In this document: positions 6,832 through 13,792 of the stretch, one piece after another
Layout of the letters: each line of letters starts with the position of its first letter
Position numbering within the stretch: position 1 is the stretch's first letter
DNA from: CAYNXB01 sp964401045
GTDB lineage: Bacteria; Pseudomonadota; Alphaproteobacteria; Sphingomonadales; Sphingomonadaceae
Direction: 5' to 3'
DNA: 15,517 nucleotides
NCBI GenBank assembly: GCA_964401045.1
Contig: CAYNXB010000062.1
Span: forward strand, 1-15,517
Notes under the pieces: model-generated
Told to the model about the DNA's origin: nothing
Database searches by the model: none
The model's input: the letters and a program-made list of their open reading frames with translations, nothing else
Position numbers and translations under genes: made by a program

Positions 6832-7179
6832 ATGTCGCTACGCTGGAATCGCTGGCTCTGCGCCTTCCTGGTGCTGGTCGCACTGGTCTACGCCGTGCTG
6901 CCCGATGGGCTGCCGCTGGCGCAGGTCAGTGGCTCGGCCTTCAGCGCATCGACCCGCGACGTGGCCATTGGCTGCACCGTTCGCCCGGAGATCGAGCGGC
7001 GTGCGCTGCCGGATCGGCCTGCACCGCCGCCCCCGCCGCGCTGCGCCGTCTCCGTTGCGGTATTGGCGGCGATGCCGGCTCTGGCTTCGCTGGCATACAA
7101 CCACCGAGCCCGCGCACCGCCCGTTTCCCTTCCGGCATTGTTGACCCCCCTGAGCCCGAGGGCCCCGCCTGCCGCGTGA
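6832..7179 (+). CDS. Small hypothetical protein with an N-terminal membrane segment or signal sequence
   Basis: Not recognised. From the ATG at 6832 the product is 115 aa: MSLRWNRW then the hydrophobic LCAFLVLVALVYAVLP (about residues 9-24), which reads as a signal anchor or uncleaved signal. A short polar part with two cysteines follows, then PAPPPPP (about 65-71), a second hydrophobic stretch (CAVSVAVLAAMPALASLAY, about 73-91) and a proline-rich tail. G or C at most third codon positions supports real coding. A GTG at 6784 would extend the N-terminus but sits too close to its AGGGGA. The next gene starts 57 bp downstream, so the two may be co-transcribed. A two-pass inner-membrane protein with a periplasmic loop is one reading. 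Confidence 0.55.
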   Translation: MSLRWNRWLCAFLVLVALVYAVLPDGLPLAQVSGSAFSASTRDVAIGCTVRPEIERRALPDRPAPPPPPRCAVSVAVLAAMPALASLAYNHRARAPPVSLPALLTPLSPRAPPAA

Positions 7180-7236
7180 GCACGCCGGCCGCCGACCGAA
7201 GTGGCGGCCCGACACAGCTTTCACGAGTAGGACAAC

Positions 7237-7542
7237 ATGACAAAGACCATCCTCGAAACCGAGGCGGCAGCGCAGCGCGCGGCCGCTGAGCGGGCACTCG
7301 CCCGCTATCCGGTCCTGAAGCAGGACGAGATCGCCGCGCTGGTGCGCTATATCCGCAAGGAAGCCACCGCGCTCGACCGCGCCTCGATCGCCTCCAACGC
7401 CGATCTGCACGAGCAATACCGGCAACTCTGCCGCGACCACCATTTCGATCGCTTGCGACCGTTCGAGATCGCGCTCGTCGCAGCGGGGGTCACGGCCTTG
7501 GTGGTGATCGTCGCCGTGGCGTACATGATCAGGACGGCGTGA
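7237..7542 (+). CDS. Small hypothetical tail-anchored membrane protein
   Basis: Not recognised as a named family. The 101-aa product has an alanine- and glutamate-rich helical N-terminal part (about 1-50, possibly coiled-coil), a short charged middle with LCRDHHFDRLRPFE (64-77), and one strongly hydrophobic C-terminal helix (about 77-97, IALVAAGVTALVVIVAVAYMI) ending in RTA. This is a tail-anchor layout with a cytoplasmic head. The ATG at 7237 follows AGGA (7229-7232). It lies downstream of another small membrane protein and ends 40 bp before the convergent response regulator, with a strong hairpin between. Codon use is like that of its neighbours. Confidence 0.72.
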   Translation: MTKTILETEAAAQRAAAERALARYPVLKQDEIAALVRYIRKEATALDRASIASNADLHEQYRQLCRDHHFDRLRPFEIALVAAGVTALVVIVAVAYMIRTA

Positions 7543-7548
7543 GCGGGG

Positions 7549-7577
7549 CCGGGGCGGCGGAACGCCCGCCGCCCCGG
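7549..7577. terminator. GC-rich hairpin between convergent genes (bidirectional terminator candidate)
   Basis: A perfect 12-bp stem (CCGGGGCGGCGG at 7549-7560 pairing with CCGCCGCCCCGG at 7566-7577) with the 5-nt loop AACGC. It fills most of the 39-bp gap between the stop at 7542 and the response regulator stop at 7582. There is no long U-tract on either side. It has the same architecture as the hairpin at 3217-3243, which also separates convergent genes. Confidence 0.7.
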
Positions 7578-7581
7578 GTTG

Positions 7582-7950
7582 CTATCGGAAAATATGCGCG
7601 GCGAGCGCTTCGGCCAGCCGGTCACGCGTGAACGGCTTCTGCAGCACGGGCCGATGGCGGTAGGCCTCTTCCAGGCCCGCCCCGCCATAGCCGGTGGTGA
7701 AGATGAACGGGCATCCGCGCCGGGCCAGCGCATCGGCAATGCCGTAGCTGGTTTCGCCCAGCAGATTCACGTCGAGCAAGGCGCCATCGACCGCTTCGGA
7801 ATCCAGGATCTGCAAGGCTTCCGCCACGCGCGCCGCGGGCCCGACCGTGGTGTAGCCGAGCTCGTCGAGGATATCCTCGAGCAGCATCGCCACCATTGTC
7901 TCGTCTTCTACGACGAGGATGCGGCCTTCGGCCGTGTTAGCGGGCTGCAC
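7582..7950 (-). CDS. Single-domain response regulator (CheY-like receiver)
   Basis: A 122-aa stand-alone receiver with no output domain. The acidic pair is Glu15/Asp16 (VVEDE), the phospho-acceptor is Asp60 (LLDVNL), the switch residue is in FTTGY (84-88), and the conserved lysine is Lys105 (QKPF). The FTTGY patch resembles the FAT-GUY signature of alphaproteobacterial receivers that work with HWE/HisKA_2 kinases; that subgroup call is inference. Translation starts at GTG 7950 behind a near-perfect AAGGAGA (7956-7962), overlapping the kinase gene by 14 bp. It is therefore surely co-expressed with the kinase and is its likely partner. It could act as a phosphate sink or pass the signal to a phosphotransferase or PhyR-type regulator encoded elsewhere. 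Confidence 0.92.
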   Translation of the reverse strand: MQPANTAEGRILVVEDETMVAMLLEDILDELGYTTVGPAARVAEALQILDSEAVDGALLDVNLLGETSYGIADALARRGCPFIFTTGYGGAGLEEAYRHRPVLQKPFTRDRLAEALAAHIFR

Positions 7951-8977
7951 CCGGCTCTCCTTCGACTGGCGCGGGAATGTCCATGTTGCACACGACCCCG
8001 GTCGGCCGATATTCGAGGCGCACCTCGCCGTCGAGCTCTCGCGCCAGGCCGCGCTCGATCAGCCGCGAACCGAAGCCGGTGCTGGACGGGGGCGAGACGT
8101 CCGGGCCGCCGTGTTCGCTCCAGGTGATCCGCAGGCGCCCGTCATCGACCGCCCAGCCGATCGTCACGCGTCCACGGTCGTTAGAGAGCGCGCCGTACTT
8201 TACCGCGTTAGAGGCAAGCTCGTGGAACGCCATCGCGACCGCCAGCGCCGCTTGGGGACGGAGCCACACGTCAGGGCCATCGGCCGCGAACTGCTGGGGC
8301 TGGCCGGAGCTGCCGCGGAACGGACCAAGCGCGCGGCCGGCGATCTCGCGCAAGTTCGCGCCTTCCCAGTTTGTGGCGGTGAGCACGGTGTGCACCTCGG
8401 ACAACGCGATCAGGCGCGCTTCGAACGCGGCGCGGGCCTGCACGCTGGCCCCATCGCCGCGGAAGGTCTGCGCGGCGATCGACTGGATCGTCGCGAGCGT
8501 GTTTTTCACCCGGTGGTTGAGTTCGTTGACAAGCAGCTTGAGGTGATCTTCGGCGCGTTTGATATCGGTGATGTCGCGGGTGGTGCCCGAAACCCATTCG
8601 ACGTTGCCGTCGGCATCGAACACGGGGGTGAAAATGTAGTCGTAGACGCGCCAGCCGAGGGTGGCGTGCGGAAATCCGATCTCGCCGCGGACCGGCCGTT
8701 TGGTAGCGACGACCTGATCGATCTCACGCTCATGCAGCTCGGCGTGCCACGGCTCGTAGCCGACTTCGATCAGTCGCTTGCCGACCGATTCTTCGAGCGA
8801 GCGGCCCCACATCGCAAGCAGGGCCTTGTTGGCGTATACAAAGGTGTAATCGAGCCCGAAACCGTAGACGAGGTCCGGCGTGCTGGACATCAGCGCTTCA
8901 TAGAGGCGCGTGAGTCCTTCCGTTCCGGTGCTCTCGTGCTGATTTCGCGGTGTGCCTCCGCCAGATCCCGCGTGCAT
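7937..8977 (-). CDS. PAS-domain sensor histidine kinase, HWE family
   Basis: Cytoplasmic sensor kinase with no membrane segment. From the start chosen here it has 346 residues. A PAS domain (about 25-140; TPDLVYGFGLDYTFVYANKA to the PAC-like EWVSGTTRDITDIKRAE) is followed by an HWE kinase core. The H-box is ELNHRVKNTLATIQSIAAQT with phospho-acceptor His155, the N-box is FHELASNAVKYGALS with the diagnostic His252, and ITWSEHGGP gives the Trp286-x-Glu288 motif that names the family, followed by GFGSRLIERGLA. The ATG at 8977 has AGGGGGA immediately upstream (8981-8987). An ATG at 9007 would add ten residues but has no good ribosome-binding site. The ligand sensed by the PAS domain is unknown; light, redox and small molecules are all possible. 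MoaB ends 57 bp upstream on the same strand, and the receiver gene overlaps its 3' end. Confidence 0.93.
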   Translation of the reverse strand: MHAGSGGGTPRNQHESTGTEGLTRLYEALMSSTPDLVYGFGLDYTFVYANKALLAMWGRSLEESVGKRLIEVGYEPWHAELHEREIDQVVATKRPVRGEIGFPHATLGWRVYDYIFTPVFDADGNVEWVSGTTRDITDIKRAEDHLKLLVNELNHRVKNTLATIQSIAAQTFRGDGASVQARAAFEARLIALSEVHTVLTATNWEGANLREIAGRALGPFRGSSGQPQQFAADGPDVWLRPQAALAVAMAFHELASNAVKYGALSNDRGRVTIGWAVDDGRLRITWSEHGGPDVSPPSSTGFGSRLIERGLARELDGEVRLEYRPTGVVCNMDIPAPVEGEPGAAR

Positions 8978-9034
8978 GCGTCCCCCTGCTACTCCCGCCA
9001 AACGCATGACGAGCCCGAAAGTTTCAGGTCGCGT

Positions 9035-9562
9035 TTACTTCTCGCGCAGCCGGGGCATGAGTTCGACGAAGTTGCATGGACCGTGGCGGCTGTCGAGCTG
9101 TTCGGCGAGGATGCCGTCCCACCCGTCCTTGACCGCGCCGTTCGAGCCCGGGAGCGCGAAGATATAGGTTCCGCGCGCGACCACGGCGCATGCGCGGCTC
9201 TGCACGGTCGAGGTGCCGATGGTGCGGTAGCTGAGCATGCGGAACAGCTCGCCGAAGCCGGGGATGTCCTTGTCCTTGACCCGGTCGAGCGCTTCGGGGG
9301 TCACGTCCCGGCCGGTGAGGCCGGTGCCGCCGGTGGAAACGATCACGTCGATCGACGGATCGTCGATCCAGTTGTTGAAGCGGGTGACGATCACGTCGGC
9401 ATCGTCCTTCTCGAGCGCCCGCGTCGAGAGGTGGTGCCCGGCATCCCTGATCCGCGCTGCGAGAATATCGCCTGAGGTATCCTCGTCCGGCCCGCGGGTG
9501 TCGGAAACGGTCAGGAGCGCGATTGAGACCGGCTTGAAAGCCCGGTTGGGATCGATAGCCAC
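9035..9562 (-). CDS. moaB: Molybdenum cofactor biosynthesis protein B
   Basis: MoaB/MogA-fold protein that binds molybdopterin and, in organisms using MoaB in place of MogA, adenylylates it before metal insertion. Motifs counted from the start used here: TVSDTR (18-23), STGGTGLTGRDVTPEA (about 76-91, the molybdopterin/nucleotide-binding loop) and ALPGSNGAVKDGW (about 136-148). The start at GTG 9562 gives VAIDPNRAFKPVSIALLTVSDTR, matching the usual MoaB N-terminus and length (175 aa), and lies one base after the upstream stop (TGACGTG). The frame is open further upstream, so an ATG at 9583 overlapping the transglycosylase gene is possible. No other moa, mog or molybdoenzyme gene is visible here. 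Confidence 0.92.
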   Translation of the reverse strand: MAIDPNRAFKPVSIALLTVSDTRGPDEDTSGDILAARIRDAGHHLSTRALEKDDADVIVTRFNNWIDDPSIDVIVSTGGTGLTGRDVTPEALDRVKDKDIPGFGELFRMLSYRTIGTSTVQSRACAVVARGTYIFALPGSNGAVKDGWDGILAEQLDSRHGPCNFVELMPRLREK

Positions 9563-9563
9563 G

Positions 9564-11336
9564 TCAGTCGCCGGCCCTGGCATCGAGGTAGACGCGTCCG
9601 CTGGAGCTCTTCTCACCGGGGAACATCGGCCAGGCATTCGCCGCCAGCGCCGCCCGGCTCGAGGAAGCCGCACCCGCCTGGCGCTCGTACATCCAGTAAT
9701 TGCGCATCACGATCGCGACATAGCTTCGGGTTTCCCAATAGGGAATCGATTCCATCCACAGCAGCGGATCGCCGCCGTCGCGCACTTCGGATTGCCACCG
9801 CGTCACCGGCGAGAGCCCGGCGTTGTAGGCGGCCATGATCTTGGGCAGCTCGCCTTCGGTCGCCGGCGCATCGCGCAGCATTTCGAGGTTGCGCTGGCCG
9901 AACGCGAGATTGACGCGCGGCTCGGTGACGTCGACCGAGCTCGCCGACAGGCCGAGTGCCGGCGCGTGCTCGCGGACCGTAATCGGGGTGATCTGCATCA
10001 GGCCCTTGGCGTTCGCCGGGCTGACTGCTTTTTCCTGGAAGTTCGATTCCTGCAGCGTGTGCGCGAAGGCGAGCGCCGGATCGACCAGCCAGCCGTTCGA
10101 AGGCGCCCACTTTGGCGCGGGATAGTATGCGGCAGGATCGGCGCGCCCGCCGGAGGGCGCGTTATACGCCATGTAGAGCTGCGTCGCGGGCAGGCCGATG
10201 TCGCGCGCGAGGCGGGAGAGCGCGGCGTAGTCGCCCACGTCGCCGATCTTCGCCTGTTGCAGCAGTACCTGGCTGGCAAGCTCGTCGCGCCCGATCTCCG
10301 CCAGGGCGACGGCGATGCGGACGTTGTCGTGGCGCTTCAGTCTCTCCCAGTCGGCGTCGGACAGCTCGGCATTGGCGAAGCGCCGGGGCAGGGCGGTGCC
10401 GAGCTGCTGCGCGGCGAGCATCCCGTAGAGCGTCTCGTCGTTGCGGGCGGCGGCGCGCAGCAGGGCGACCCCGCGCTCCGTGTCGCGGCAGCGCAGCGCG
10501 GCGCGGTGCGCCCAGTACCACGCGGCGGCGGCGAGTTCGGGGTTGTTGGCTTTGTCCGCCGCACGCTCGAACGCGGCGCCTGCAGTGTCGCAATCGTTGA
10601 GGCGCCACGCCGCGAGCCCGGCGGTCCATTCACCCTCGGCGACCCATGGCCCGCTGCCCGCCGCGACGGTGCGGGCAAGCGCGAGCGCGGCGGCGTCCTG
10701 GTTCTCGATGTAATAGCTCCACGCGATCCGCTGGCGCCATTCGGCGCGCGCGTCGGTGCTGAGCGTCGCGTCCACGCCATCGAGCAGCAGACGCGCGCCG
10801 TCAGGGTCATCCTGGTCGATCCGATCGAGGATCTGCATGCGGATTTCGGCCGGCATCGTGCCGTCGTCGATCGAGCGCGGACGCACCCGGCGCGGCGGGC
10901 CGCCGGTGGAATAAAACGCCTGCTCCTGCGGCAGGGCGGGCATCGCGGTCGCGCCGCGGGTCATCGCGAGGCGGGCGAGCTGCGCAGCCTCGGGCAGATC
11001 GCGTCCTTTCTCCATCCACGCCTGGATTTGCGGCAGCTCCACTTTGGGAGAGCCGGCGGCGAGGTAGAACTCAGCGGTTGCGACCGCTTGCAGCAGCCCG
11101 TCGTCGCGTTCCTTCAGCAGCGCGGCCGCCTTGGTCCAGTCCTTGGCGTCAATCGCGGCGAAGACATCGCGGTAATGCTCGCGCTCGCTGCGCGAGAGCT
11201 GGCTTGGCGCCTTGGTCTGCCTGGCGTGCGCGAGGTAATATTCGCGCGCGTTCTCCGCAGCCACGGGGGAAGCTGCCAGCGCAGTGACGGCGCACAGCAT
11301 AGCCCAGCCGATCCGTGACCCGATTACTCTTTTCAC
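9564..11336 (-). CDS. Soluble lytic murein transglycosylase (GH23, SLT family)
   Basis: Periplasmic enzyme that cleaves peptidoglycan between MurNAc and GlcNAc to form 1,6-anhydromuropeptides, used in wall turnover and in making room for envelope structures. From GTG 11336 it has 590 residues with a signal peptide (KRVIGSRIGWAMLCAVTALAASPVAA). A long alpha-helical superhelical region (about 30-410) precedes the C-terminal SLT domain: LQESNFQEKAVSP with catalytic Glu430, AKGLMQITP, NLAFGQRNLEML and MAAYNAGLSPVTRW. The GTG shares its G with the TAG of the upstream gene (TAGTG), implying coupled translation; ATGs at 11351 and 11369 are alternatives deeper in the overlap. MoaB follows after one base. 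Confidence 0.93.
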   Translation of the reverse strand: MKRVIGSRIGWAMLCAVTALAASPVAAENAREYYLAHARQTKAPSQLSRSEREHYRDVFAAIDAKDWTKAAALLKERDDGLLQAVATAEFYLAAGSPKVELPQIQAWMEKGRDLPEAAQLARLAMTRGATAMPALPQEQAFYSTGGPPRRVRPRSIDDGTMPAEIRMQILDRIDQDDPDGARLLLDGVDATLSTDARAEWRQRIAWSYYIENQDAAALALARTVAAGSGPWVAEGEWTAGLAAWRLNDCDTAGAAFERAADKANNPELAAAAWYWAHRAALRCRDTERGVALLRAAARNDETLYGMLAAQQLGTALPRRFANAELSDADWERLKRHDNVRIAVALAEIGRDELASQVLLQQAKIGDVGDYAALSRLARDIGLPATQLYMAYNAPSGGRADPAAYYPAPKWAPSNGWLVDPALAFAHTLQESNFQEKAVSPANAKGLMQITPITVREHAPALGLSASSVDVTEPRVNLAFGQRNLEMLRDAPATEGELPKIMAAYNAGLSPVTRWQSEVRDGGDPLLWMESIPYWETRSYVAIVMRNYWMYERQAGAASSSRAALAANAWPMFPGEKSSSGRVYLDARAGD

Positions 11337-12079
11337 TACCCGTCCGCCCATTCGAGCCAGCGCTGCCACAACCCTGCCTGAAGGCGGGGACGCAACAGCA
11401 GCGTGTCGAGCCCCCGCGCCGATAGCGCCGGGACCGTGCCGCCTTCAAGCGCGACTTCGCGGAAAGCGGCAGCGCCTTGCGCCGGATCGTGCCCGAGCAG
11501 CGGCAGGGCGACCTGGCCGAACACCAGCAGCCGTCGCGGCGCGGCGAGCGCGAGGTGATGGCGCGCCAGCGCGCCCCAGCCGATCCGGTCCAGCGCCGAC
11601 CAGTCCGGGTGCGGCAGATGCGAGGGCAGCAGCGAAGCGATGCGCACCTCTTCGGGAGCGAGGCCGAATGCGGCGAGCATGTTCGACAGCAGGGTCCCTT
11701 CGGGGCCGGCCAGCAACGTGTCCGCGTCATCCGACACCGGCTGGCACACGAGCACCATCAGCGACGCATCGGCCGGCCCGCGCGCGGGGACCCGCTGGTG
11801 CGGGCCGAGTGCGAGCGCGGGCTCGGCCAGCCACCATTCGTCGAACGCTTCGAGCGTAGCCGGCCAGTTTGCCGGCCCGCCCGCGAGCAGCTCGACCGGT
11901 TTGGGAGCCGCGGCCGGCGTCGGTTCGGCGGCGGGTTGTTCCTCATCAGCCTCGTCCTCCGGCTCGGCCAGCCAGTTGACGGGCGCATCGGCGAACACCT
12001 GATCGACGCCCGCGTCGCGCCACCATGCGTCGGCCGCGCGCAGCTCCTGTTCCAGCGTCGGGGCGAAGGGATGTGTCAC
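11336..12079 (-). CDS. Uracil-DNA glycosylase superfamily-like protein, catalytic motifs degenerate
   Basis: The C-terminal half of this 247-aa protein follows the order of family 4 uracil-DNA glycosylases: a motif-A region (LMVLVCQPVSDDADTLLAGPEGTLLSNML), a middle IASLLPSHLPHPDW, RLLVFGQVALPLLG, and a motif-B region (LLLRPRLQAGLWQRWLEW). The key residues are not there. The GExPG of motif A reads CQPVS, the motif-B His-Pro reads Arg-Pro, and the four cluster cysteines are absent (only Cys112 remains). The N-terminal third is an acidic, alanine- and proline-rich linker after a conserved-looking PTLEQELRAADAWWRDAGVD. I chose GTG 12079 (MTHPFAP...) because an ATG at 12127 would overlap the start of the divergent gene. 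Uracil excision is doubtful; a structural or DNA-binding role is a guess. It heads the tightly packed run with the transglycosylase and moaB. Confidence 0.8.
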   Translation of the reverse strand: MTHPFAPTLEQELRAADAWWRDAGVDQVFADAPVNWLAEPEDEADEEQPAAEPTPAAAPKPVELLAGGPANWPATLEAFDEWWLAEPALALGPHQRVPARGPADASLMVLVCQPVSDDADTLLAGPEGTLLSNMLAAFGLAPEEVRIASLLPSHLPHPDWSALDRIGWGALARHHLALAAPRRLLVFGQVALPLLGHDPAQGAAAFREVALEGGTVPALSARGLDTLLLRPRLQAGLWQRWLEWADG

Positions 12080-12125
12080 CCGCCGCTCTTGACCCGCCCG
12101 TGCGCTGCAATCAAGGCTGCGTACC
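12080..12125. promoter_or_regulatory. Compact divergent promoter region
   Basis: Only 46 bp separate the UDG-like start (12079, minus) and the ETF-QO start (12126, plus). Two -35-like hexamers face outward, TTGACC at 12089-12094 (plus) and TTGATT at 12109-12114 (minus), as part of an inverted CTTGA/TCAAG pair (12088-12092 and 12111-12115). No convincing -10 boxes follow, so this is a location inference. AAGG at 12113-12116 could serve as the ETF-QO ribosome-binding site. Confidence 0.3.
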
Positions 12126-13790
12126 ATGAACGACAGTCAGTCCGAGCCCGAACGTGAAGTGATGGAATACGACGTGGTGGTCGTGGGCGGTGGCCCCGCC
12201 GGGCTCGCCGCGGCGATCCGCCTCAAGCAGGCCGCGCCCGAAACCAGCGTCTGCATCCTGGAAAAAGGCTCGGAGATCGGTGCGCATATCCTCTCGGGGG
12301 CGGTGGTCGATCCGCGCGCTCTCGACGAGCTGCTGCCTGATTGGCGCGCGACTTGTCCGATGGCCGAAGTGCCGACGACGGATAACTGGCACTGGGTGAT
12401 GAGCAGGACCGGCAAGGTTTCCCTGCCGCACCTGATGATGCCGCCGTTGATGAGCACCCGGGGCTGCTACACCGGCTCGCTCGGCAATTTGTGCCGCTGG
12501 CTGGCCGAGCAGGCGGAAGCGTTGGGGGTCGAGATATTCCCCGGCTTTCCGGCGGCGGACGTGCTTTATGGCGAAGACGGCCGCGTGATCGGCGTCGCCA
12601 CGCAGGATATGGGCGTTGCGAAGGACGGTTCGCACAAGGCCGACTACACGCCCGGCATCGCGCTCCACGGCAAGTACACCTTGTTTGCGGAAGGTGCGCG
12701 CGGGCACCTGACCAAGCGCCTCAAGGCGCGCTTCGAGCTGGATGCGGACTGCGAGCCGCAGGTCTACGGCCTCGGGATCAAGGAACTGTGGGACGTCGCG
12801 CCGGACAAGCACGTGCCGGGCCGCGTGATCCACACCCAGGGCTGGCCGCTTTCGGAGAGTGACACCTGGGGCGGGGGGTTCCTCTACCATCAGGCGAACG
12901 GTCAGGTCGCCCTCGGGTTCGTGACCGCGCTCGATTACCGCAATCCCTACGTCCATCCGTTCGAAGAATTCCAGCGCTGGAAAACCCATCCGGCGATTGC
13001 AGAGGTGCTCGAAGGCGGGCGGCGCGTCTCCTACGGTGCGCGTGCGATCAACGAAGGCGGCTGGCAGAGCGTGCCTAAGCTGGCATTCCCCGGCGGGGCG
13101 CTGGTCGGATGCTCGGCCGGGTTCGTCAACGTCCCGCGGATCAAGGGCAGCCACACCGCGATGAAAAGCGGGATGCTTGCCGCGGAGGCGATCGCGGCTG
13201 CGCTCGGCGCAGGGCGCGCGGGCGATGAGCTAGGCGATTATGACGCCGCCGTGCGGTCGAGCTGGATCGCGGACGAACTCCGGAAGGTCCGCAATGTCGA
13301 GCCGCTGGTGGCGAAGTTTGGCGCGACCATCGGCACGCTGCTGGCGGGCATCGACATGTGGATGCGGACGCTCAGGATCGGGCTGCCGTTCTCGCTCGGC
13401 CACCATCGTGATTATGCGATGCTCGAGCGCGCGGACCTGCACACGCCGATCGCTTATCCCAAGCCCGACGGGAAGCTGACGTTCGACCGACTCTCCTCGG
13501 TGTTCCTGTCGAACACCAATCATGCGGAGGACCAGCCAAGCCACCTGATCCTCAAGGACCCGACCTATCCCGAGCGCATCGAGTGGCCGGTCTATGCCGG
13601 GCCCTCGACCCGCTATTGCCCGGCCGGGGTGTACGAATACGTGGCACAAGGCGAGGGCGTGCCGCCGAAGTTCCAGATCAACGCCCAGAACTGCGTCCAC
13701 TGCAAGACGTGCGACATCAAGGATCCCGGCCAGCAAATCGAATGGGTCACGCCAGAGGGCGGCGGCGGTCCGAACTATCCGAACATGTGA
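12126..13790 (+). CDS. Electron transfer flavoprotein-ubiquinone oxidoreductase (ETF-QO)
   Basis: Membrane-associated FAD and 4Fe-4S enzyme that takes electrons from reduced ETF, fed by acyl-CoA dehydrogenases and other flavin dehydrogenases, and passes them to ubiquinone. The 554-aa length is normal for the bacterial enzyme. The FAD dinucleotide-binding motif GGGPAG lies at 21-26 after VVVV. The central part has KGSEIGAHILSGAVVDPRALDELLP and the substrate/quinone region with GGWQSVPKLAFPGGALVGCSAGFVN. The C-terminal ferredoxin-like domain has Cys498 (YCPAGVYEY) and Cys523-x2-Cys526-x2-Cys529 (NCVHCKTCDIKDP). It matches ETF dehydrogenase more closely than FixC because all cluster cysteines are present. 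ispE begins two bases after its stop. It links to the acyl-CoA synthetase at 1611-3197 only through the shared pathway. Confidence 0.96.
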   Translation: MNDSQSEPEREVMEYDVVVVGGGPAGLAAAIRLKQAAPETSVCILEKGSEIGAHILSGAVVDPRALDELLPDWRATCPMAEVPTTDNWHWVMSRTGKVSLPHLMMPPLMSTRGCYTGSLGNLCRWLAEQAEALGVEIFPGFPAADVLYGEDGRVIGVATQDMGVAKDGSHKADYTPGIALHGKYTLFAEGARGHLTKRLKARFELDADCEPQVYGLGIKELWDVAPDKHVPGRVIHTQGWPLSESDTWGGGFLYHQANGQVALGFVTALDYRNPYVHPFEEFQRWKTHPAIAEVLEGGRRVSYGARAINEGGWQSVPKLAFPGGALVGCSAGFVNVPRIKGSHTAMKSGMLAAEAIAAALGAGRAGDELGDYDAAVRSSWIADELRKVRNVEPLVAKFGATIGTLLAGIDMWMRTLRIGLPFSLGHHRDYAMLERADLHTPIAYPKPDGKLTFDRLSSVFLSNTNHAEDQPSHLILKDPTYPERIEWPVYAGPSTRYCPAGVYEYVAQGEGVPPKFQINAQNCVHCKTCDIKDPGQQIEWVTPEGGGGPNYPNM

Positions 13791-13792
13791 GC

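Noticed and set aside
7919..9475. A 518-codon plus-strand frame antisense to the kinase, receiver and moaB.
   Set aside because: Same composition artefact; it crosses three well-supported genes on the other strand and has no domain signature.
9237..11318. A 693-codon open frame on the plus strand, antisense to moaB and the lytic transglycosylase.
   Set aside because: Its translation is rich in Arg/Gly/Ala/Val without any motif, and the opposite strand carries two clear enzymes with catalytic residues. Long antisense frames are expected in GC-rich DNA with strong third-position bias.
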